Of a DNA stretch of 34,514 bases, positions 25,638 through 32,680 are shown in pieces. How positions within the stretch are numbered: position 1 is the first letter of the stretch; each line of letters opens with the position of its first letter. The stretch is taken from contig CAZWDL010000078.1 of NCBI GenBank assembly GCA_964632995.1, forward strand, positions 1 through 34,514, in the 5' to 3' direction. The stretch is from CAZWDL01 sp964632995 (GTDB lineage: Bacteria; Bacteroidota; Bacteroidia; Chitinophagales; Saprospiraceae). Below the pieces are notes generated by a model. The model did not search any database. It was not told the origin of the DNA and worked only from the letters and a program-made list of their open reading frames with translations. Made by a program: the position numbers and the translations under genes.

Positions 25638-26523
25638 AAGGAACCCACACCACCCCCAGGTTAAAAAACGGCGCCGCCAGAATATTCTTCGCCGCCGCCA
25701 CCGTCCCCACCGAGGCGGAGAGACCGAGGCCGTTGTTCAGCAGGTAGCTCACCTCCGGCGTAATGCCGAAGTAGGAGATCCGGTTCCCGAAGATGGACGA
25801 GCCCCCGGTCACACCCCCGCCCGTTCCGTTCTCCAGGGCGATCACCTGCTGCAGTTTCAGCGCCAGGCGCCAGTGTTCGCCCGGCGTCCAGCCCGCTTCG
25901 GCGCCCCAGCGGACGGCGTCGTCGTAGTTGACTTCTTCGGTGCCGGAGCTGTAGGCCAGCTCGGCCGTGCCGCGCCACTGGTAGCCGCCGGAGAGGGTGG
26001 CGTAGAAGGGAGCGGGATAGAAGGAGTGGGAGGCGTGCAGCTGTCCGGTGAAACCCCAGGCGCCGTCGCCGCTCTGCAGCAGCTCGCTGTCGCCGCCGAC
26101 GGGATCGCCGGTGGGCAGCTTGAGCAGGCCGGAAGCGGAGAGGACGATAGGCTTATCCCTGATGATGCCGTACTGCAGCCCTAGCCGGATATCGCCGATG
26201 CCGTTGAATTCATCGCCGGGGATGACGAAGCCGTCCACCGTGCTCTCCAGGTTGTTGATCGTGCCGCGCACGAAGAGCGGCGCGTCGATGCGGGCGGTCA
26301 GCCGCTCGCTGATGCCGTACTCGCCGTAGAAGTTAGTGCTGTACACCGAGGTCGTCGTGATGTCGATGATCTCGCCGTCGGGGTTGAAAAAGGAGCCCGC
26401 GCGGATGAAGCCCTGCGAGAGTTTGTAGAAGCCCGAGCCTTGGGGCTGCGTCCAGCCGCTCTGGGCCTGGGTTTGGGTGAAGCCAAGCAAGGATAGAAAG
26501 AAAAAGAAATGTTGTATTTTCAT
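25636..26523 (-). CDS. Outer-membrane beta-barrel protein
   Basis: The 295-aa protein has a signal peptide (MKIQHFFFFLSLLGFTQTQAQ) and then regular amphipathic strands: GFYKLSQGFIRAGSFF, TNFYGEYGISERLTARIDAP, DIRLGLQYGIIRDKPIVL, FYATLSGGYQWRG, WRLALKLQQVIAL, YFGITPEVSYLL. The order and the GDIRLGLQYG strand resemble MetA-pathway/transporter-like barrels. It ends NLGVVWVP, without the usual aromatic last residue. The TAG stop overlaps the edge of a foldback element, so the C-terminus may be altered. It is on the same strand as the Big2/DM13 lipoprotein gene but separated from it by an IS110 element. Substrate unknown. Confidence 0.8.
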   Translation of the reverse strand: MKIQHFFFFLSLLGFTQTQAQSGWTQPQGSGFYKLSQGFIRAGSFFNPDGEIIDITTTSVYSTNFYGEYGISERLTARIDAPLFVRGTINNLESTVDGFVIPGDEFNGIGDIRLGLQYGIIRDKPIVLSASGLLKLPTGDPVGGDSELLQSGDGAWGFTGQLHASHSFYPAPFYATLSGGYQWRGTAELAYSSGTEEVNYDDAVRWGAEAGWTPGEHWRLALKLQQVIALENGTGGGVTGGSSIFGNRISYFGITPEVSYLLNNGLGLSASVGTVAAAKNILAAPFFNLGVVWVP

Positions 26524-26567
26524 TATTGGATGGATTATGGGTCTGATTGTGAAAATTATCTGGGTAA

Positions 26568-26642
26568 GTTTAGAAGTTTAGACGCCGCGGCCCTGCCCAT
26601 AAGGGACCGTACCGGTCGGGCGCGGCTGGTTTAGAAGTTTAG
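26568..26642. repeat. Hairpin repeat flanked by GTTTAGAAGTTTAG, copy A
   Basis: The 14-mer GTTTAGAAGTTTAG at 26568-26581 and again at 26629-26642 flanks a GC-rich foldback (GCCGCG...CGCGGC). The same 14-mer in reverse orientation flanks different hairpins at 28049-28095 and 29353-29404. Confidence 0.7.
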
Positions 26643-26714
26643 CAATGCTGTCAGAGCGGCTAAACTCGTATGTTTGTCACTAACGAAAGTTCATTGAAAA
26701 ATAGTAGATTAATG

Positions 26715-26880
26715 AGGCCTCAGAGCAGAGGATACTAAACGAAGCAACCCCTTGAGGATATGCAGATTCAGAAGATAGTCCTGCTCTGGGAGGTTCTTTC
26801 GAGTCAGAATAGCATTTAAGGACTTCCGCACTGTCGGATGAGCCAGTATAAGCTACGAGTAAAGACGATAAAAGAACCAT
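26715..26880 (+). ncRNA. Candidate bridge RNA (seekRNA) of the IS110 element
   Basis: Two large stem-loops lie in the transposase leader. Stem 1 pairs 26718-26732 (CCTCAGAGCAGAGGA) with 26779-26793 (TCCTGCTCTGGGAGG) around a loop of about 46 nt. Stem 2 pairs 26792-26805 (GGTTCTTTCGAGTC) with 26863-26878 around about 57 nt, with an inner CCG...CGG hairpin. Two big loops ahead of the CDS match the target- and donor-binding loops of IS110-group bridge RNAs. The guide sequences cannot be assigned here. Confidence 0.5.
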
Positions 26881-26905
26881 TATTTCTTAACCGAAATTTT
26901 GCCTT

Positions 26906-27967
26906 ATGCTCCTACATCAAAACCTGGGCGTTGATATCGCTGCCAAGCATTTTCGTGTCTGCCTGATGGTTAAACACCAAGATCTGCGCACGAAGATTAA
27001 GGGACAGCGTAAGTTTGATAACACCCCATCGGGCTTCAAGTCACTGCAGGAGTGGTTGGCCAAAAAAGTGGATGCCGGTGTTGAACTGTCCGCGACCATG
27101 GAAGCAACTGGTGTCTACTACGAACGACTGGCTTTCTGGCTTCATGATATGGGCTATATAGTCCATGTACTACTGCCTAACCGTATCAAGGGATACTTCA
27201 AGTTCATGAACCTGAAGAGCAAGACAGATAAGCTGGAAGCCAAAGCTCTGGCCGAACTGGGACTGGACAAAAGGCTACCCAGGTGGAAACCGGCCAGTCC
27301 TCAGATGTATGCGCTCAAACGCCTAAGTCGGGAGCGGAACACGCTGATGGACGAAAAGACGGCTATCTCTAATCGACTCCATGCCGAACAATCCTGTCGC
27401 CAGCCTGATCAGCAGGTGATAAAGCGCCAACAAGCGCGTATTGACCTGATTGAGGACCAACTCGAGGAAGTGGAGCAGGAAATGATGGAGTTGGCCGCTG
27501 AAGACGAGCAACTCTCTCGGCGCATTGAGCAGATTTGCCGCCTTAAAGGAGTTGCTTTCATCACTGTTCTAGCCATTATTGCCGAAACGAACGGCTTCGC
27601 GCTCGTGGAACGCAAGGGTCAGTTAGTTTCCTACGCCGGCTACGATGTTGTCGAACGGGAGTCCGGAACTAGTGTAAAGGGTAAAACCCGCATATCCAAA
27701 CAGGGCAACAGCCATATTAGGCGCGCTCTGCACTTTCCGGCCATCAACGTAGTGAAATATCACGAAGAGTTCAGATCTCTCTACGAAAGAGTCTTTGATC
27801 GAACCAAGATAAAAATGAAGGGATATGTGGCCGTACAGCGAAAGCTACTTGTGCTGATCTACACCCTGTACAAGAAAGATGTGCCATATGATCCCAACTA
27901 TTACAAACAACACCTGGGCGACCAAAAAGAAAGTAGGCAGGACACTAGGCCTGCCTACACTGGATGA
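26906..27967 (+). CDS. IS110 family transposase
   Basis: The 353-aa protein has the N-terminal RuvC-like DEDD domain: GVDIAAKHF (D10), TMEATGVYYE (E66), SKTDKLEAKALAE (D108, with Glu 111 where Asp is usual). A helical coiled-coil middle follows. The C-terminal transposase_20 part carries LVSYAGYDVVERESGTSV and ISKQGNSHIRRAL with the conserved Ser region. The length is normal. The start MLLHQNLGVDIA fits the family. The E111 change is conservative and need not inactivate it. The gene has no frameshift, so the IS may be active. It inserts using a bridge RNA, for which a candidate lies directly upstream. Confidence 0.9.
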   Translation: MLLHQNLGVDIAAKHFRVCLMVKHQDLRTKIKGQRKFDNTPSGFKSLQEWLAKKVDAGVELSATMEATGVYYERLAFWLHDMGYIVHVLLPNRIKGYFKFMNLKSKTDKLEAKALAELGLDKRLPRWKPASPQMYALKRLSRERNTLMDEKTAISNRLHAEQSCRQPDQQVIKRQQARIDLIEDQLEEVEQEMMELAAEDEQLSRRIEQICRLKGVAFITVLAIIAETNGFALVERKGQLVSYAGYDVVERESGTSVKGKTRISKQGNSHIRRALHFPAINVVKYHEEFRSLYERVFDRTKIKMKGYVAVQRKLLVLIYTLYKKDVPYDPNYYKQHLGDQKESRQDTRPAYTG

Positions 27968-28048
27968 TCACTCTCGAAAGAATGACCTCCTTCGGTAGGC
28001 CTAATCTACAAATTTTTTCAAAGAACTACTTGGATGTTAACATAGCAT

Positions 28049-28095
28049 CTTCTAAACCAGCGGCCACGAAGTGGCCAGCGCCTAAACTTCTAAAC
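28049..28095. repeat. Hairpin repeat flanked by the 14-mer, copy B
   Basis: CTAAACTTCTAAAC at 28082-28095 (reverse of GTTTAGAAGTTTAG) and a truncated CTTCTAAAC at 28049-28057 flank a GGCCAC-GAA-GTGGCC hairpin. Confidence 0.6.
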
Positions 28096-28126
28096 TCATC
28101 CCCCAATTCTTTATATCTCCCGTACA

Positions 28127-29047
28127 CTATTCCAGCGTCGCCGTTCCAAAAGGCACCCCGAACGGCTGGCAGTAAATGATCACATAATCAAAATCCGCCG
28201 GATCGACCGACGCCGGTATCGCGTAGGTCTGCGCGCCGGAAGTGGATTTCAGTTCGCCCAGGTTCACGCCGCCGCTGACGCCCTCTTCCTCCGGACTGAG
28301 GTAGATGTACAAACCCGACCCGTTCTATGTCTGAAAGTCACCTTCGAAGACGAGCTCGGTACTACCGTCCTGCTGCCGCAGCACCGCGGTGCCCTCGGCC
28401 GCGTAGCCGTTCAGCCCGCGGAAGCTGCCGCTGCGTTGGGCGCTCATCTGTCCGACCCGGATGGGGAAGGGGAGGGAGCTGACGCCCTCCGCCGTAGCAG
28501 TAATATTGGTGCGCCCGTCGCTGAGGGCCTCGACCAATCCATTTGCATCCACGGCCGCCACCGCCGGATCGCTGCTGCTCCATGCCACGGGGATGCCGCT
28601 GAGTTCCGCTCCATTGGTATTTTCCACCCTGACGCTCAGCTGACGGCTCTCGCCGGTGCTGAGGTTGGAGGTGTCGCCTTCAATAATCACCGCAGCCACC
28701 GCATCGGGATCGGCGATGACGGTGACCAGCACCGAATCCGCTACGCCGGCGCTGACGAAGCCATCGATCCAGGTCTGGCCGACATCTACGGCGCTGACCA
28801 GGCCGCCGGCCTCCACGGTAGCGATCCCCGCATTGCGACTGCTGAAAATCCATTCGCCGGAAATCTCGCTGCCGTCGGTGACGAGAATCCGGTAGCTCAG
28901 CGTATAGCTCTCGCCAGAAATCAGACTGAGGCTGTTCTCCTCAATGAAGGCCTGGGCGGGGGCCGGCGCCAAGGGCGTATCCACCAGGTCGGTGCCGATG
29001 CAGCTGGCGGCCAGCAAACACAGGAATAGACAGGCAAAAATTCGCAT
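28127..29047 (-). pseudogene. Big2/DM13 lipoprotein gene interrupted by in-frame TAG
   Basis: The start MRIFACLFLCLLAASCIG is an SPII signal (lipobox AASC). Residues about 25-180 contain two Big2-like Ig repeats (IATVEAGGLVSAVDVG; AVAAVDANGLVEALSDG). Then a DM13 domain begins at RSGSFRGLNGYAAEGTA and LVFEGDFQT, hits TAG at 28325-28327, and continues in the same frame with NGSGLYIYLSPEEE, NLGELKSTSGAQTYAIP and DYVIIYCQPFGVPFGTATLE. DM13 domains are predicted redox/electron-transfer modules; the Cys in YCQPF is the conserved one and lies after the stop. TAG ends other genes here, so readthrough is unlikely. Nonsense mutation or sequence error. Confidence 0.8.
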
Positions 29048-29252
29048 GGATATTTTTTTGTAAAAATGTATCCCCCCGCCGTTTTGAAATTGTCCCGGAC
29101 ATGACAATTGCATGGGTGCAATTTGCTAAATCGACGTCATTTGGAGGGATTGTTTGAATTTTCAATGATAAATCTCAATCCCGAACCCTGCCAAGCATCA
29201 TTGGCTTTCGTTGAGAAAATTGGTAATATATTGTGTTTCGACGTAATGTTCA

Positions 29253-29463
29253 ATTGACGGGGTGACTCCAAGTTAGTACGTATTTAGCGTAAAATTGTTC
29301 CTTGAAATAAGTTTAGAAGATGCTGAAACCGAGAATCTCATTTTCAGACCTGCTAAACTTCTAAGCCAGCCGCCCCAGTAGGGGCGGCGACTAAACTTCT
29401 AAACTTTTCAGTCGATCTTACCGATAAATTACGCTAAATACGTACCCAAGTCACCCCGTCAAT
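29253..29463. repeat. MITE-like element with about 35-bp terminal inverted repeats
   Basis: ATTGACGGGGTGACT...TACGTATTTAGCGTAA at 29253-29292 is matched, inverted with a small gap, by 29429-29463. The interior holds copy C of the 14-mer hairpin repeat. There are no genes inside. It lies between the divergent lipoprotein and cPGS-like genes. Confidence 0.7.
29353..29404. repeat. Hairpin repeat flanked by the 14-mer, copy C
   Basis: CTAAACTTCTAAGC at 29353-29366 and CTAAACTTCTAAAC at 29391-29404 flank GCCGCCCC-AGTA-GGGGCGGC. It is nested inside the 29253-29463 element. Confidence 0.7.
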
Positions 29464-29602
29464 CAAAGCAACATTCACGGCCTCTCCCGCCTCGTTGGTG
29501 GAAACCCCCGTTTTTCGGGAGTTTATCCGGCTTTTTCGGAATAGATCCGGATGGAAGAGGCCGAGAATGTTACTGCTCTGGCGCCTAACCAAAACCATCT
29601 AT

Positions 29603-30979
29603 ATGAACCGTAGAAAAATTATTATCCTGGGCGCGGCCGGCCGCGACTTTCACAACTTCAACGTCTATTACCGCGACAACGAGGCCTATGAAGTCGTCGC
29701 CTTCACCGCCGCGCAAATCCCCGATATTGAAGACCGCAAGTACCCGGCTGAGCTGGCCGGCAAGCTGTATCCTAAGGGCATTCCCATCCATCCGGAAGAA
29801 GAGCTGCCGGAACTGATTCAAAAACTGGAAGTGGACGACTGCGTCTTCTCCTACAGCGACGTCAGTTACCAGCATGTCATGGCCATGAGCGCCATTGTGC
29901 ACGCGGCGGGCGGCAACTTCGTCCTGCTGGGGCCGAAGGATACCATGCTGAAGAGCCACAAGCCGCTGATCGCCGTCTGTGCTACGCGGACGGGCGCGGG
30001 GAAAAGCCAGACCTCCCGCAAGGTGGTGGAAACGTTGATGGGGATGGGCCTGCGCGTGGTCGCCATTCGCCACCCGATGCCCTACGGCGATCTGGCCAAA
30101 CAAAAAATTCAACGCTTTGCCACCCTCGATGACCTCAAGAAGCACGACTGCACCATCGAGGAGATGGAGGAATACGAACCGCATATCGTCCGCGGCAATG
30201 TCATCTACGCCGGGGTCGACTACGAAGCCATCTTGCGCGCCGCCGAGGACGATCCCGACGGTTGTGATGTCATCGTCTGGGACGGCGGGAATAATGATTT
30301 CGCCTTTTACAACCCCGACCTTCTCATCACCTTAATCGATCCGCACCGCGCCGGTCATGAACTTTCCTATTATCCCGGCGAAATTAACCTGCGTATGGCC
30401 GATGTAGTGGTTATCAACAAGATCGACAGCGCCCGGCCGGAAGATCTGATCACGGTGCGGGATAACATTCGCCGCATCAATCCGAAGGCTACCCTGATCG
30501 AGGCCGCCTCCCCGATCCGCGTCGACGATCCCGATATCCTGCGCGGCAAACGGGTGCTGGCTGTGGAAGACGGCCCCACACTCACCCACGGCGGTATGCG
30601 CTTCGGCGCGGGTGTACTGGCGGCTCAGAAGTACGGCGCGACTGAATTGGTGGATCCGCGGCCCTACGCCACCGGCAAGATCGCCGAAACCTTCGAGATC
30701 TATCCGGATGTCGGCCATCTGTTACCGGCCATGGGCTACAGCGACCGCCAGCTGCACGACCTGGAGAAAACGATCAACAAAACCGACTGCGACGCTGTCT
30801 CCATCGGCACGCCTATCGACCTGACGCGCCTGATTAAAATACGCAAGCCGCATACCCGCGTCTACTACGACCTGCAGGAAATCGGTACGCCGACGCTGAC
30901 GGACGTCCTCATGGATTTTATCAAGGAGCACCACCTGGAAGAGGAGATGGATCAGGGATGGACGGCGGCGGGGATGTAA
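29603..30979 (+). CDS. Cyclic 2,3-diphosphoglycerate synthetase-like P-loop protein
   Basis: The 458-aa protein from MNRRKIIILGAAGRDFHNFN matches the cyclic 2,3-diphosphoglycerate synthetase (cPGS) family: a Rossmann-like start, ATRTGAGKSQTS as P-loop (residues 128-137), IVWDGGNNDFAFYNPDLLITLIDPHRAGHE, and VVINKIDSARPEDL. Archaeal cPGS of about 460 aa makes cDPG in thermophilic methanogens. Bacterial homologues are common and their product is not established, so the activity is inferred. There is no operon partner on the plus strand. A 36-residue upstream extension is excluded because family homology starts at MNRRK. Confidence 0.85.
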   Translation: MNRRKIIILGAAGRDFHNFNVYYRDNEAYEVVAFTAAQIPDIEDRKYPAELAGKLYPKGIPIHPEEELPELIQKLEVDDCVFSYSDVSYQHVMAMSAIVHAAGGNFVLLGPKDTMLKSHKPLIAVCATRTGAGKSQTSRKVVETLMGMGLRVVAIRHPMPYGDLAKQKIQRFATLDDLKKHDCTIEEMEEYEPHIVRGNVIYAGVDYEAILRAAEDDPDGCDVIVWDGGNNDFAFYNPDLLITLIDPHRAGHELSYYPGEINLRMADVVVINKIDSARPEDLITVRDNIRRINPKATLIEAASPIRVDDPDILRGKRVLAVEDGPTLTHGGMRFGAGVLAAQKYGATELVDPRPYATGKIAETFEIYPDVGHLLPAMGYSDRQLHDLEKTINKTDCDAVSIGTPIDLTRLIKIRKPHTRVYYDLQEIGTPTLTDVLMDFIKEHHLEEEMDQGWTAAGM

Positions 30980-30980
30980 A

Positions 30981-31075
30981 GGAAGTCGGAAAGCGGAAGT
31001 CGGAAATCGGAAAGCGGAAAGCGGAAATCGGCCATACGGCTCTTCGCTTCGCTCCGAGAAGTCGGAAAGCGTCCG
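30981..31075. repeat. Purine-rich short tandem repeat
   Basis: Units like GGAAGTCGGAAAGC repeat with variation directly after the cPGS stop codon, and again at 31058-31073. Confidence 0.65.
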
Positions 31076-31119
31076 CCTTCGCTGAAAGCTTCGGCGGGTA
31101 AGAGAAAGCGAAAAGTTTC

Positions 31120-31154
31120 CCCTGTGGAATAGTCGTTTCGCGAATTCCACAGGG
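31120..31154. repeat. Hairpin, possible transcript-end structure
   Basis: CCCTGTGGAAT and ATTCCACAGGG form an 11-bp stem. The left flank AAAAGTTTCCCC plus the arm also occurs, inverted, at 912-933. Confidence 0.55.
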
Positions 31155-31210
31155 TTTATCCGACCCGAGGCAATGAGGGGCGGGCGGAATCCGGCGACCA
31201 TCCGGAAATG

Positions 31211-31277
31211 ACTGGGAGACAGGGTGAATGGGAGATATGTGGATCTTGTCCTTCCCCCCGTCCCCTTGTCTCCCAGT
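31211..31277. repeat. Foldback between convergent genes
   Basis: ACTGGGAGACAGGG at 31211-31224 pairs with CCCTTGTCTCCCAGT at 31263-31277, with one bulge. It lies between the 3' ends of convergent genes and could end both transcripts. Confidence 0.55.
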
Positions 31278-31291
31278 CCCCACGTCCCACC

Positions 31292-32356
31292 TCACTCCCT
31301 TCCGGCCATCCGCAGTCCCGCATTCGGTGGCGCCCAGATGTGTAGTTCCCGCTTTTTATAGTTGATAGCCATTTTGTGCAGGCTTAGAAACTCCAGTCCG
31401 AGGATGCCGTCGATATCGCTGCCGCCGAGGAGTTCTTTGAGATGTTCGAGTTTGCGGAAGCCGACGCGCAGAGGATGGTAATTCAGACCGGCGAGGGTCA
31501 GATTGTTCAGCCGTTGGACTGGAACCTGGCTGGTCTTTTTACCCACGCCTTTAACGCGGATGACGCCGGCCGTTTCCAAAAAGGGTTGCAGCTGTGCCTG
31601 CTTGCGGGGCTTGATCAGCGCGATGCCGGCGCCGCTGTCGATGCCCATCTTCAGTGATACGCCTCCGGTATTGGCGAGGAGATAGGGGAGGTGCCCTTTC
31701 ATTTTTAGCGGAAGCACAAAAGAGGGCGTTTCCCGGGCTGTACTTTGATGTAGGCGCTCGCCCCGGTCATCCAGGCGGTAGAGGTGAATCTGGTGATTTT
31801 GCATATCAAACACCAGTTCCATATTGTGGAACAGGTTGGCGCCCAGCAGTGCCAGGATTGGTACTTTCTTCGATTCTTCCAGGTGACTTAGGTCGTAGAT
31901 TTTGGCGTAAGCCTTCTTCCACGTAAATCCGCCCAGTTGCAAGGTCGCGCTCCCGGAAGTAACCGGCTGTACCTGACCGTTAATTCCGACTACCTGCTCG
32001 TGCTTCGATAAGTCTTCGCTTCCGCTAAAATACGCCTGGTTCAGGATCAGCATAGGGGCGCCGGTATCCAGGATCGCAAAACCTTCCCGGCCGTCAATCG
32101 TCGCGCCGATGAGGATAGTTCCGCCGACAGGGAAGCAGGGGAGGGCGGTGTGGTGAGGAGAACCTTTTTCAAAAGTGTTAAAACTCTTCACTTCAGGGGT
32201 TATTTCGGAATGACTTGGAGACGGGGAGACTTGGAGAATGGGAGACCGGGAACACCGTATGTATTCCGTATTCACTTGGACTCCTTCATTTATGGAAAAC
32301 AGGGGCTGCGAAATGATCGCCAGGATCATCCCGATAAAGACAACTTTGCGTAACAT
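31292..32356 (-). CDS. Secreted retropepsin-like aspartic protease
   Basis: The 354-aa protein has a signal peptide (MLRKVVFIGMILAIISQPLFS) and two retropepsin-like lobes. The first has AILDTGAPMLIL (D97). The second has MGIDSGAGIALI (D240). The C-terminal flap-side GILGLEFLSLHKMAINY motif is typical of bacterial secreted aspartyl proteases of the clan AA type. The two Asp motifs would pair within one chain. Residues 33-52 (RCSRSPILQVSPSPSHSEI) are low complexity and are encoded by a GGGAGAC-type repeat related to the intergenic DNA at 31.2 kb. It is monocistronic; the substrate is unknown. Confidence 0.85.
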   Translation of the reverse strand: MLRKVVFIGMILAIISQPLFSINEGVQVNTEYIRCSRSPILQVSPSPSHSEITPEVKSFNTFEKGSPHHTALPCFPVGGTILIGATIDGREGFAILDTGAPMLILNQAYFSGSEDLSKHEQVVGINGQVQPVTSGSATLQLGGFTWKKAYAKIYDLSHLEESKKVPILALLGANLFHNMELVFDMQNHQIHLYRLDDRGERLHQSTARETPSFVLPLKMKGHLPYLLANTGGVSLKMGIDSGAGIALIKPRKQAQLQPFLETAGVIRVKGVGKKTSQVPVQRLNNLTLAGLNYHPLRVGFRKLEHLKELLGGSDIDGILGLEFLSLHKMAINYKKRELHIWAPPNAGLRMAGRE

Positions 32357-32680
32357 GATCGATTGTTTTCAGGTTTGGGGAATCGATCACCGGTGATGGT
32401 TATAAATTGTCTTTATTTACTCAAAGAGGCTTTAGCTCATTTTCCGAAAGGATAAGTTATTGTTCCAGGGGGTGAAAAAGACTTAAGTTATTGTTTCGGG
32501 AGACAAAAGTGGTTGGTTTTAATTATATGATAATCAATATACTGTGTGTTTCAGTCAGATTGCAATTGTACAAGAGGCCTATGTTCCGGTTTTTTGGAAT
32601 TGTATCAATTTTAAAATGACGGCAAGAGATCTGATACATGAATTGGTCAAAGAAATAGAAAAAAGGAGCGAGTAATTTCT
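32357..32680. other. Intergenic stretch
   Basis: TGATCGATT (32356-32364) and AATCGATCA (32381-32389) form a short inverted repeat in the protease leader. AAGTTATTGTT followed by (C/T)(C/A)GGG occurs twice at about 32453 and 32485. A 19-codon frame at 32617-32676 is not convincing. No gene is called. Confidence 0.4.

Larger units (their letters stand above)
26700..28010 (+). mobile_element. IS110-family insertion sequence (ends approximate)
   Basis: The element consists of a structured non-coding leader, an IS110-type transposase gene and a short tail. IS110 elements lack long terminal inverted repeats, and I could not see a boundary, so the ends are estimates. It sits between two copies of the GTTTAGAAGTTTAG hairpin repeat and separates a barrel gene from a lipoprotein gene that point the same way. 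Confidence 0.6.

Noticed and set aside
28325..28327. TAG as pyrrolysine or recoded codon
   Set aside because: TAG is used as the stop of other genes in the window and no recoding machinery is visible.
32617..32676. 19-codon frame before the sensor kinase 3' end
   Set aside because: Too short, no family and no coding support beyond an ATG.
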